From NCBI RefSeq assembly GCF_026196735.1, contig NZ_JAPHUF010000002.1, positions 1 through 64,000 on the forward strand: 64,000 nucleotides of DNA. The letters are read 5' to 3'. Positions 12,555 to 21,480 of this stretch are shown here, one piece after another; the first letter of the stretch is position 1; each line of letters starts with the position of its first letter. The notes under the pieces are model-generated. The model saw only the letters and a list, made by a program, of their open reading frames with translations. It had not been told where the DNA came from and searched no databases. The DNA comes from Sulfurimonas sp. Lineage in GTDB: Bacteria; Campylobacterota; Campylobacteria; Campylobacterales; Sulfurimonadaceae. A program made the translations under genes and the position numbers.

Positions 12555-13293
12555 TTATGTAACTGCTTCTGCATCTTCAGCAGAAGCATTCAAAACAGCG
12601 ACTCTTTTAAAAACACTAAGTGTCAACTCTTTAATTACGGGAGAGACAGGTGTTGGAAAAAAAAGTCTAGCTTCTTATATCCTTCCAGATGCACCAATAC
12701 TTGATGCATCGAATCATGATGAATTGTTGAGTACTTTAGAAAGTTCTAAAGAAATAGTTATTACAAATCTAGAAAATTCACCAAATATAAAAAAAGTCTT
12801 GGATATTATCACTTTAAAAAATATTAGAATAATCGCAACTGCGAAAAGTTCATATTATCATGAAAATATTGATGATATATTTAGTGTTAAATTTGATATC
12901 CCGCCACTATCTCAAAGACCGGAAGATATTGATGAGTTAGTACAAAAATTTATTAAAGAAGCTTCTAGAATTTTTACTACAAATCAAGAATTCAATATGA
13001 AAAATTTTAAACCTGACTTATCAAATAACTCAACTTCATTAAGACGACAGGTAATGATAAGTTATTTATTGCAAGATATCGATGATAATGAACTTATGGA
13101 TATTATGCAAAATTACTTAATAGATAAGCTGGGTTCAAACAGTGATTATAAAAACTTTTTATATCTTTATGAAGTTCCTTTAATAAAATCAGGGCTTCAA
13201 AGATTTAAGTCACAGCTTCAGTTAGCTGATAAACTAGGACTAAACAGAAATACTCTTAGAAAGAAGATAGCTGATAATAGTGCATATTTATAA
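12544..13293 (+). CDS. AAA-type protein related to sigma-54 activators with a Fis-type C-terminal HTH (no GAFTGA motif seen)
   Basis: GETGVGKKSLASYI P-loop; PPLSQRPEDIDEL; C-term LADKLGLNRNTLRKKI Fis HTH. Supplied ORF begins at 12508; GTG at 12544 chosen as likely start. Confidence 0.65.
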   Translation: MDANYVTASASSAEAFKTATLLKTLSVNSLITGETGVGKKSLASYILPDAPILDASNHDELLSTLESSKEIVITNLENSPNIKKVLDIITLKNIRIIATAKSSYYHENIDDIFSVKFDIPPLSQRPEDIDELVQKFIKEASRIFTTNQEFNMKNFKPDLSNNSTSLRRQVMISYLLQDIDDNELMDIMQNYLIDKLGSNSDYKNFLYLYEVPLIKSGLQRFKSQLQLADKLGLNRNTLRKKIADNSAYL

Positions 13294-13316
13294 AATTAAA
13301 ATGAATAGGAAATAAA

Positions 13317-14255
13317 ATGAAAAAAATAGCAATGATTTTTGCAGGACAAGGTTCTCAAGCAGTAGGAATGGGAAAAGATTTTTATGAAAATTCTAATATC
13401 GCAAAAGAGATGTTTAAAGAAGCTGGTAAAAGAATAGGTGTTGATTTTAAATCTTTGATATTTGAAGAAAATGAAAAATTAGGACAAACTGCTTATACTC
13501 AACCTGCAATTTTACTGGTCCAAATGATAGCGTACCGTATTTTTAAAGAAAAATGCCCAGATATTAAAGCTGAACTATTTTTAGGTCATTCTCTAGGTGA
13601 ATTTTCTGCCTTATGCGCAAGTGGTGCTATTGATTATATTGATGCTGTTGAGCTTGTACACAGACGAGGTCAACTTATGCAAGATGCATGTTCAGATATT
13701 GAGGCGGGTATGATGGCTATAGTTGGTCTTGATGATGCTTCTGTGGAAAAAATTTGTACTGATGCGGGGAGTGTTGGAAAAAAAGTTTGGCCTGCTAATT
13801 ATAATCAAGATGGTCAATTAGTTGTTGCCGGTATGAAAGCAGATTTAGCATCTTTAGAGCAAACTTTTAAAGACGCCGGTGCAAAAAGAGCGCTTCTTCT
13901 TAATATGTCGGTGGCATCTCACTGTGAACTTCTTTCTCCAGCTCAATTACCGTTAGAGAGTTTAATGGAGAGTATGATAAATGAGAGTTTTGAAGCTCCG
14001 GTTATCTCAAATGTAACTACAGCACCATATAGTTCTAAAGAAGAAGCTGTAGCTCTACTGAAAGATCAGTTAGTCAAACCAGTTAAATATAAACAATCTA
14101 TCCTTGCAATTGCTGGTGATATAGATGTAGCTATTGAGTTTGGAAACGGTGTTACTTTAAAAGGTCTAAATCGTAGAATTGCAAAAGATATGACAACTCT
14201 GAATATTTCAGATATGGATTCACTCGCTAAAGTAGCAGAGGAAATCTGTAACTAG
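13317..14255 (+). CDS. fabD: Malonyl CoA-ACP transacylase
   Basis: IFAGQGSQAVGMGKDFYE; GHSLGEFSALCASGA. Confidence 0.96.
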   Translation: MKKIAMIFAGQGSQAVGMGKDFYENSNIAKEMFKEAGKRIGVDFKSLIFEENEKLGQTAYTQPAILLVQMIAYRIFKEKCPDIKAELFLGHSLGEFSALCASGAIDYIDAVELVHRRGQLMQDACSDIEAGMMAIVGLDDASVEKICTDAGSVGKKVWPANYNQDGQLVVAGMKADLASLEQTFKDAGAKRALLLNMSVASHCELLSPAQLPLESLMESMINESFEAPVISNVTTAPYSSKEEAVALLKDQLVKPVKYKQSILAIAGDIDVAIEFGNGVTLKGLNRRIAKDMTTLNISDMDSLAKVAEEICN

Positions 14256-14256
14256 C

Positions 14257-14973
14257 ATGAGAGTAACATTAGCTCAAACATCTCCAAAATTAAATCGTTC
14301 TAATCTTGATGATATTGTAGCAATTATAAAACAATTTAGTGATGAAAGTGATTTAATAGTTTTTGCTGAACTCTCTTTGAGCGGATATAGCTTGCAGGAT
14401 AAACTTTTTGAAGATGCTTGGGATATAAATGATTTAGATGTTTTAAAGAGTTTGAGTCTACATGTAGATATTGCAGTCGGTGCTGCGATTAAAGATGAAA
14501 ACGATTTTAGAAACGCAGCTCTATATTTTTCAAAAGGTAAACTTCTCTCTTCTCATTATAAGGTTCATCTTCCAAATTATGGAATGTTTGAAGAAGCGAG
14601 ATACTTCAAAGCCGGTGATATTTTTGAAAGTTTTGAGAGTAGTTATGGAAAAATATCTATGCTTGTTTGTGAAGATTTATGGCACAAATCTGTACATGTA
14701 GATTTAATAAATGAAAATCCTGATTATATCTTGGCTTTAGTTGCTTCTCCAGCTCGCGGCTTTACAAATAATGGCTTGGAGATAGAAGATAAGTGGCATG
14801 AGATAATAAAAACAGTGGCTAAAGAATGCAATGCAAAGCTAATATTTGTAAATCGTGTTGGTTTTGAAGATGGTCTTGGTTTTTGGGGTGGAAGCTGCAT
14901 AATTGATGAAAAATCAAATATTATGTATAAACTACCCAAGTATGAAAAGATAATAAAAACATTTAAAATATAG
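14257..14973 (+). CDS. Carbon-nitrogen hydrolase (nitrilase superfamily)
   Basis: FAELSLSGY...HYKVHLPNYGMFEEARYF...LVCEDLWH: Glu-Lys-Cys triad context. Confidence 0.88.
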   Translation: MRVTLAQTSPKLNRSNLDDIVAIIKQFSDESDLIVFAELSLSGYSLQDKLFEDAWDINDLDVLKSLSLHVDIAVGAAIKDENDFRNAALYFSKGKLLSSHYKVHLPNYGMFEEARYFKAGDIFESFESSYGKISMLVCEDLWHKSVHVDLINENPDYILALVASPARGFTNNGLEIEDKWHEIIKTVAKECNAKLIFVNRVGFEDGLGFWGGSCIIDEKSNIMYKLPKYEKIIKTFKI

Positions 14974-14981
14974 GAAAAAAT

Positions 14982-15674
14982 TTGAAAATAGCAATCATGG
15001 GCGCAATGCCTGAGGAAGTAGCTCCAATATTAGAGAAATTAGGTGAGTATAAAACAACAAAATATGCAGATAATGAGTATTATGAAGCGACTTATAAAGG
15101 CGTTGATATAGTTGTAGCTTACTCAAAGATTGGTAAAGTGTTCTCTACGCTTACTGCAACTACAATGATAGAGCATTTTAATTGTGACAGACTACTTTTT
15201 TCTGGTGTAGCTGGTGGTATAAATCCAAGTTTAAAGATTGGCGACTTGATTGTTGCTACTAAATTGTCTCAACACGATTTAGATATTACTGCATTTGGTC
15301 ACCCTATGGGTTTTGTCCCGGGAGGAAGTGTTTTTGTTGAGGCAGACAAAGATTTAATAGCATTATCAAAAGATGTAGCAAAAGAGTTAGGTAAAACAGT
15401 AAAAGAGGGTATTATTGCTACCGGTGATCAATTTGTGCATGATGAAAAGGTTAAACAAACAATTGTAAAACATTTTAATGCTGATGCTTTAGAGATGGAA
15501 GGCGGTTCAGTTGCAGTAGTGTGTAAATCTTTAAATGTACCATTTTTTATTCTTCGTGCTATAAGTGATACTGCAGATACTGATGCTAGTTTTTCATTTG
15601 ATGAATTTATGGAGTCAAGTGCAATTATATCAGCAGAGTTTATTATGAAAATGATAGATAGAGTTGTTGAGTAA
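14982..15674 (+). CDS. mtnN: 5'-methylthioadenosine/S-adenosylhomocysteine nucleosidase family
   Basis: MGAMPEEVAPIL; SGVAGGINPSLKIGDLIVA; DALEMEGGSVA. Confidence 0.95.
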   Translation: MKIAIMGAMPEEVAPILEKLGEYKTTKYADNEYYEATYKGVDIVVAYSKIGKVFSTLTATTMIEHFNCDRLLFSGVAGGINPSLKIGDLIVATKLSQHDLDITAFGHPMGFVPGGSVFVEADKDLIALSKDVAKELGKTVKEGIIATGDQFVHDEKVKQTIVKHFNADALEMEGGSVAVVCKSLNVPFFILRAISDTADTDASFSFDEFMESSAIISAEFIMKMIDRVVE

Positions 15675-15676
15675 AT

Positions 15677-16435
15677 ATGTCTATTAAAATATCAAAAAAA
15701 ATCATGTCAAAGCTTGGCAAAACAAATGCCGAGTTTGAACTCATAGAAGAGGGCGATAAGATACTCGTTGGACTTAGTGGCGGTAAAGACTCACTTACCA
15801 TGATTCATGCCATGAAAGAGCAACAGCGTCGTGCTCCATTTAAATTTGAATTTATTGCAGTAACTATTGGTTACGGAATGGGTGAAAATTTTGATAACTT
15901 AATAAAGCATTGTAAAGAGTATGATATAGAGCATATTGTTTACGATACAAAGATTTATGAACTAGCAGAAGAAAAAATTAGAAAAAACTCATCTTTTTGC
16001 AGTTTTTTCTCTCGTATGAGAAGGGGTACTCTATATGGTATAGCAGAGAAAAATGGATGTAATAAGCTGGCTCTTGGACATCACATGGATGATGCCGCAG
16101 AGAGTTTTTTTATGAATTTTATTTATAACGGGCAGATGCGCTCACTTGCTCCAAAATATAAGGCAGATAATGGTTTGATTGTTATTCGCCCATTGATTCA
16201 AATGAGAGAAAGACAGCTTAGAGCATTCGTTGTCGATAATAATATAGCAGCTATAGGTGATGAAGCTTGCCCAGCAATGCGTTTTGATGTTAAAATGCCG
16301 CATGCTCGTGCAAATACTAAAGTGATGTTGGCAAAGATGGAAAAAGAGTTCCCAAGTCTCTTTACCAGCTTAAATGCCGCATTTAAAAATATATCTATAG
16401 ATAGTTTTTTTGATAAAGAGAAGTTTAATATTTAG
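15677..16435 (+). CDS. ttcA: tRNA 2-thiocytidine biosynthesis protein TtcA family
   Basis: SGGKDSLTMIH PP-loop; LGHHMDDAAES. Confidence 0.9.
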   Translation: MSIKISKKIMSKLGKTNAEFELIEEGDKILVGLSGGKDSLTMIHAMKEQQRRAPFKFEFIAVTIGYGMGENFDNLIKHCKEYDIEHIVYDTKIYELAEEKIRKNSSFCSFFSRMRRGTLYGIAEKNGCNKLALGHHMDDAAESFFMNFIYNGQMRSLAPKYKADNGLIVIRPLIQMRERQLRAFVVDNNIAAIGDEACPAMRFDVKMPHARANTKVMLAKMEKEFPSLFTSLNAAFKNISIDSFFDKEKFNI

Positions 16436-16916
16436 ACTCTATATTCTCTTCATCTTTAGCTATTTGTACTTTATTATCGTGAAGAGTGTCTTCTTTTAAA
16501 GTCTGTAAAAATTCTATAATGTTCTCTTGATAAGAGACTATGTCTCTATCATGAGAGAGTTCTAATAGTGGCTTGAGAGACTCCGTATCAATTTTTTTTG
16601 CATATCTTGGAACAATTTTTAGTTCTTTTTGAATATTTGATACTAATGTATCTATATCTAGTCCATTGTTATCTCTTACTTTTTGAACTAGCTCTTTGGT
16701 TGATGAAACCAATAGATTTGCTCTATCCTCTTCATTTTTATAAATATCCATACCAATATTTTTTACTATTGCATAACTTTCTTCTTTGATGTCTTGATTT
16801 GCAGCTATAACAAGAGCAAAAATCTTGGCACGAAAGTCCAAGGAACCATGATGATGAACAAATAGCTCACGAAATGCACTAAAAAAGTGGTGTTTAATTT
16901 TAAAACTTAACCCCAT
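16425..16916 (-). CDS. Conserved hypothetical protein
   Basis: 163 aa ORF, tail-to-tail with ttcA (11 bp overlap), upstream region adjoins the left att repeat. Confidence 0.7.
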   Translation of the reverse strand: MGLSFKIKHHFFSAFRELFVHHHGSLDFRAKIFALVIAANQDIKEESYAIVKNIGMDIYKNEEDRANLLVSSTKELVQKVRDNNGLDIDTLVSNIQKELKIVPRYAKKIDTESLKPLLELSHDRDIVSYQENIIEFLQTLKEDTLHDNKVQIAKDEENIESKY

Positions 16917-16938
16917 TTAAATCCCTCATAAATTACTA

Positions 16939-16953
16939 ATATGTTATTATACA
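16939..16953 (+). repeat. Putative attL core direct repeat ATATGTTATTATACA
   Basis: Exact match to 25276-25290. Confidence 0.7.
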
Positions 16954-17005
16954 GAAAACAAACTGAATATCCTTAAATAGGGGGATATCGACCTTTTATT
17001 TTTTC

Positions 17006-17030
17006 TAGTGTGCCCAAAGTGTGCCCAAAA
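17006..17030 (+). repeat. Left arm-like repeat TAGTGTGCCCAAAGTGTGCCCAAAA (two 11-bp units)
   Basis: 25-bp exact match to 25158-25182; adjacent to integrase stop. Confidence 0.75.
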
Positions 17031-17045
17031 GTGCCAAAAAAAGCA

Positions 17046-18116
17046 CTAATTATCTATTAAAAAAGTACCTCTTTTTTTCTCTTTATTCTCAACATATCTG
17101 GCATATTTATTGAGAGTCATATCAGGTGTTGAGTGACCTAACATTTTACTAACCCAGAGTATATCTTCTCCATTACTAATCATCATAGATGCAAAAGTAT
17201 GTCTCATCTGATATGGATTACGATATTGAATATCCAATTTATCAAATAATGGTCTCCAATAAGAAGTAGATATATTTGCTCCATCAGAATAGTTTTGACC
17301 TTTTCTACTATTGAACAAATATTCACTTGAATTCAACTTGTATTGTAGATGATTTTTTAAATAAGGTAAGAGTACATCAATAATGTCAACATCTCTGATA
17401 CTAGATTTAGTTTTAGGAGTAGATTCAATTTTTTGTCTTTTAGCTCTTTGAACTTTTATGATTTTTTTTTCAAAGTCTATGTCACTCCATTTAAGAGCGA
17501 CTAATTCACCAGTTCTCATGCCAGTAAAAAAACCTATTGCATAATAAGCTTTGATTTCATCATCTATGTTATCTAATATAGTAAATATCTCATCTTTAGA
17601 AAAAGGCTTGATTTCTACTACTGCAACATTATTTGGTGCTTTAACAAACTTCAATGGATTTCTAATTATTATTTCATCTGCAACTGCATCTTGAAACATA
17701 ACATTAAAGACAGCTCTTATGTAGGCTAAACTTTTTGTAGACAAAGATTTTAATATCTTATTCTGCCAAGTAGCTATTTGAGATGGTTTAATCTTATCAA
17801 GCTTCTTATTGCCAAAGTAGGGCTTTATATGCCTTTTATAAAGATATTTATAATCCTCTTGACTAGAAGCTTTTCTATGAACTTCGTGTATCTCAAAACT
17901 TATTTGCATAAACTCATCTACAGTTGGTACTTTTTCAACATTGTCAGTTTTAAAGAACTCATCCGAGGTTAGTTTAAAAACTATCTCAGGTATTAATTTT
18001 GTTTCGGCTAGTTTGCGGTTAGCTTTAGTATCATCAAGGTTTAAAGACCTTCTATATCTATTTGATTGATGATAAAATGTTATCCACAGCTTGCCTTTGC
18101 GACTGATTAATTTCAT
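17046..18116 (-). CDS. int: Tyrosine recombinase/phage integrase
   Basis: GFFTGMRTGELVALKWSDID ... YQMRHTFASMMISNG ... WVSKMLGHSTPDMTLNKYARY (R..HxxR..H..Y). Supplied ORF to 18179; internal ATG at 18116 chosen. Confidence 0.95.
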   Translation of the reverse strand: MKLISRKGKLWITFYHQSNRYRRSLNLDDTKANRKLAETKLIPEIVFKLTSDEFFKTDNVEKVPTVDEFMQISFEIHEVHRKASSQEDYKYLYKRHIKPYFGNKKLDKIKPSQIATWQNKILKSLSTKSLAYIRAVFNVMFQDAVADEIIIRNPLKFVKAPNNVAVVEIKPFSKDEIFTILDNIDDEIKAYYAIGFFTGMRTGELVALKWSDIDFEKKIIKVQRAKRQKIESTPKTKSSIRDVDIIDVLLPYLKNHLQYKLNSSEYLFNSRKGQNYSDGANISTSYWRPLFDKLDIQYRNPYQMRHTFASMMISNGEDILWVSKMLGHSTPDMTLNKYARYVENKEKKRGTFLIDN

Positions 18117-18414
18117 TTGTTTTATCCTTACAGATAACCCATTCATCAATTGCAACTCTATCAAACAGTATTTTACCACTCTTTTTAAAAAAGTGTATAC
18201 CCTCTATAAAATACTCATCTTTTATTTTATAAATTCTGTCTGATGAATAGCTAAGATACTGAGCTAACTCTTTAACACTTAACCACCTTTTAGTATGTCC
18301 CTCTTCTAGTTGATTATTTAATTTCTCAATTAACTCAAACATCTGAGGGAGTAGCTTTAAACTTTCAAATTCTATGTTCATAATGCTACTCCTAAAAGAC
18401 TCGTTTGAGTCCAC
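18058..18414 (-). CDS. Excisionase/AlpA-like helix-turn-helix protein
   Basis: WLSVKELAQYLSYSSDRIYKIKDE...GIHFFKKSGKILFDRVAIDEWV: HTH_17-like; precedes int. Confidence 0.75.
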   Translation of the reverse strand: MDSNESFRSSIMNIEFESLKLLPQMFELIEKLNNQLEEGHTKRWLSVKELAQYLSYSSDRIYKIKDEYFIEGIHFFKKSGKILFDRVAIDEWVICKDKTNEINQSQRQAVDNILSSIK

Positions 18415-19702
18415 GTCTTACAAGCTCATTATCAATTGCATCATACTTATGCAGTAGTTCATCAAAGAGTTTATCATCAGGCATAACACCAACCATCTCT
18501 TTAGAGAGTCTTCTTTCAAACTCTTTTAGTCCATAATTAGAGTAGTTCTCTAACTCCTCTTCAAATGTCTGTTTCTCTTTTACATAGACATCATGTACTT
18601 TTATAATGTCTTGTCTCAGTTGATAATCTTCTTTTACATCTTGGAGAAGTTCATAGAAGTATAGAAGTGTTGGAGAATTTTTATGAATAAGCAGTCTCAT
18701 AATTTGACGTTTAATAGGTTTACGAGCATCTTCAAGAGAGTAGCTATAAGTTACTTTTTCAATCTTCTTCATTTCAGTAGTTATCTGCATAAACTCTTTA
18801 TTATCGTAGTGAGTTGATATGTATTTCCATATTGGTAATATGTCAGCACGTTTACGATTAGATGAGTTTATCTGTGCATCTGTAAGTCCTGATACATCAA
18901 TTAGTTTTACTAAATCACATCCCATTTCAAATAAGCTCTGTGAACGACTTAATGCATCTTCTATAGTATCTATAGCATACTGCTTTAAAAACTCTCTATG
19001 GAACTCAAATTCTACGTTAAATATAGATTGTTCAACATTTAATCCATTTGCTCCAAAATAGTTATACATAATCTCTCTTTTTATTTCTGATGCAGACTCT
19101 AACTCTTTTATCTTGTTATATATTCTTAGAAGAAATGGCTTCTTACCAACATAGTAGGTTTCTAACTCATAGCCAGTTGAACGCTCTCCAATATTTGCAG
19201 AGTGAGTCTTCTTTTTAGAAAGTATCATCTCTTTGCGTAGATAGTTGAAGTTATGTTGTATGAACATATTTATATCTATTCTAGTTACTGGAAAGTAGTT
19301 AGTACTTAGTAGTGAGCCTTTTAGTAATTGAGTGTTGATATACTCAACTAATGACTTTAAACCTATTGTATATATTCCAATAGCATTTAGTTGAACTCTG
19401 ATGTTATGAATGTTTTGAGATTTTTCTGAATCTTTGAATCCTACTCTAAAGAACTCATGGTTAAACCATAAGAAGCCATCTCTACCCATACCGCTATATT
19501 TAACATCTATGTTATTGATAGTGATAATGATATCGTTATCAACATAAGCATAATTAAGAGCTGTGAACTCTTCTTTTTTAGCTTCTATTTGCTCTATGAT
19601 GTTTTCATAATAGTTATCATAGTTACCACCACTTTGAGCGAAATAATATAAAGCATCTATCCCACTGATATGAGGTACTTTTTTTTCTATTTTATTTTTC
19701 AT
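18392..19702 (-). CDS. Replication initiation protein, Rep_trans / RstA-like rolling-circle family
   Basis: FPVTRIDINMFIQH and ERSTGYELETYYVGKKPFLLRIYNKIKELE resemble the Rep_trans catalytic block (YxG..S..lRIYdK..E). Confidence 0.65.
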   Translation of the reverse strand: MKNKIEKKVPHISGIDALYYFAQSGGNYDNYYENIIEQIEAKKEEFTALNYAYVDNDIIITINNIDVKYSGMGRDGFLWFNHEFFRVGFKDSEKSQNIHNIRVQLNAIGIYTIGLKSLVEYINTQLLKGSLLSTNYFPVTRIDINMFIQHNFNYLRKEMILSKKKTHSANIGERSTGYELETYYVGKKPFLLRIYNKIKELESASEIKREIMYNYFGANGLNVEQSIFNVEFEFHREFLKQYAIDTIEDALSRSQSLFEMGCDLVKLIDVSGLTDAQINSSNRKRADILPIWKYISTHYDNKEFMQITTEMKKIEKVTYSYSLEDARKPIKRQIMRLLIHKNSPTLLYFYELLQDVKEDYQLRQDIIKVHDVYVKEKQTFEEELENYSNYGLKEFERRLSKEMVGVMPDDKLFDELLHKYDAIDNELVRRGLKRVF

Positions 19703-19775
19703 CTTATATTTCCTTTCGAGTACCTAGCACTCTTATTTTGAAGAACATTTATATATATTCTTTATGACTTACGTC

Positions 19776-19919
19776 AGGGGGTGTTACTAAAACCCCCTAG
19801 TAATAATTAATGTGTGTGATTTGTAACGGCTTTCGTCTCTGTCTCTAGAGGCTCAGGCGCTTCTAGCCGACAGATATTTCAGCTCGTTACAACTCATAGA
19901 GTCGTAGAGTCTCTGAGTT
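19776..19919. other. Highly structured intergenic region between the rep and small-protein genes (candidate origin, packaging signal or ncRNA)
   Basis: AGGGGG/CCCCCT hairpin; TTGTAACG(19821-19828)/CGTTACAA(19885-19892) enclosing CTGTC/GACAG and CTAGAGGC/GCTTCTAG stems; AACTCA/TGAGTT hairpin (891-896/914-919). Confidence 0.6.
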
Positions 19920-20170
19920 TATATTCCAAAAAAAGTAATCCCTTGACCAAAGTAAGATACATCTACTGTAACTTCTTTGCCATTCATACCTTGATATTTA
20001 GAGGCTTTGTCATTAGGTATAGTCAAGTCATGTAGAACTGACTTCTTACCACCTTTAAGTTCTTGTACAGTCATTACTTGGATACGTTTTTTATTAACGA
20101 CTTCTCCAGTATCTTTATTCGTGTAAGACGAATCATATTGTCCGATTTGTATTCCAGTTAATTTAAGCAT
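19919..20170 (-). CDS. Small protein, candidate ssDNA-binding protein (gpV/RstB-like position)
   Basis: 83 aa, beta-rich composition, lies directly upstream of the rep gene; weak sequence evidence. Confidence 0.45.
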   Translation of the reverse strand: MLKLTGIQIGQYDSSYTNKDTGEVVNKKRIQVMTVQELKGGKKSVLHDLTIPNDKASKYQGMNGKEVTVDVSYFGQGITFFGI

Positions 20171-20201
20171 TTGTTTATCTCCTCAGATAAGAATTAAGAT
20201 G

Positions 20202-20219
20202 AACTAAAGCGCTTTAGTT
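20202..20219. promoter_or_regulatory. 18-bp perfect palindrome AACTAAAGCGCTTTAGTT (candidate operator)
   Basis: Exact self-complement, 32 bp upstream of the 83-aa gene start. Confidence 0.6.
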
Positions 20220-20297
20220 ATCTTTGTTTATTCGCAATTACAAGGAGATTATAGATTTTTTGAGGTTTTATAGCATGGGGAATATCATAGAAAACTT

Positions 20298-21317
20298 CTA
20301 TGATATTAACTTTAAAATGTTTTCTTGTTCTTGTTTATTTTCAAATACTGGATGTAGTTTTAAATTTGACTCTGTTCTAAACTCATAAATAGCAGTATTA
20401 AAAAAGTGACTTTTTAACTGTACTGGTTTAAGAAAGTATGTATTATCAATACTTGATTTTGGTATACCAATGTAATGTTCCATAATAATATTAAGAGCAG
20501 TTAATACTTTCGCTTGTGAGAGCTTCTTCTTTAAGTTCATAATACCATCGATAAAAGTATATTTTTTATATAGTGAGACTGATAATATTTGAGCACTTTT
20601 AAAAAAGTCATTTTCTTTTAAGGGCAAAGAAGCATTTAAAAAATATCTAATGTTAAAAGCTATGTCAATTTTATATTTAGCTACTAACTCATAATTAATA
20701 GAGTCTTTACCTATAAATTGTAAAGCATTTAAAGAGAAATCAATTTTATATGAATCATCTTGAAATTCACTTATAATTTTTTTAGTCAATAAAGTAGCAG
20801 AGTCATCATTATTTAAGTATAGCGCTTCATCTAATGCTTTTTGTCTAGGAATAATCAACTCAAAGATATTACTGTTTGGATATGTTGCTATTCCTCCAAC
20901 TAGTGCGGAAGATAAAGATAATTTCTTGTGTTTAATTATTGAATACTTATACTCATCTAAAATATTAATAAGTAAATTTAGTTTTGCACATATTGGGATA
21001 TCATCAACTTCTACTAACTTGTCATACTTAGCAAGTGTTCTTAGAGCATCCACAAGTATTGTATTAGATGTCTCAATATTTGATATCTCAAGAGTATTTT
21101 TAAATGCATCTTCTAGCTCATCTTGATTTAAATAATCGTATGTATTAAACCTATAAGTGTTTATCTCAGCTAAAGTATCATAGATAAAACTTACATCTAT
21201 TTCATTATTAAACTCTATTTTAATAGATTCTACTAACTCATCTACAATAGCATCAATTTTCTTTCCTGACTGTAGTTTTTGTGTAACATTTTCCATTACA
21301 AGACTATATGTATCCAT
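20298..21317 (-). CDS. Hypothetical protein (339 aa) of the integrated element
   Basis: Long ORF, helical composition; no recognised motif. Confidence 0.75.
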   Translation of the reverse strand: MDTYSLVMENVTQKLQSGKKIDAIVDELVESIKIEFNNEIDVSFIYDTLAEINTYRFNTYDYLNQDELEDAFKNTLEISNIETSNTILVDALRTLAKYDKLVEVDDIPICAKLNLLINILDEYKYSIIKHKKLSLSSALVGGIATYPNSNIFELIIPRQKALDEALYLNNDDSATLLTKKIISEFQDDSYKIDFSLNALQFIGKDSINYELVAKYKIDIAFNIRYFLNASLPLKENDFFKSAQILSVSLYKKYTFIDGIMNLKKKLSQAKVLTALNIIMEHYIGIPKSSIDNTYFLKPVQLKSHFFNTAIYEFRTESNLKLHPVFENKQEQENILKLIS

Positions 21318-21480
21318 TTTAAACCCTTTTTTTTATATTTTTTTTTGCATTACTAATAAAAATAAAACTCCATTATTAATAATATTTGTAGCGACATAAA
21401 AGAATACTAGCGTAACAAAATAGTATTTGTCAAGACATTAATTAGTTAATAGTGTATAATTTTACAAATAGGAGGAATGT

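Noticed and set aside
19821-19892. tRNA or tmRNA-like gene in the structured region
   Set aside because: Multi-stem fold is present but no convincing T-loop (GTTCRA), anticodon arm geometry or CCA-proximal acceptor could be placed.
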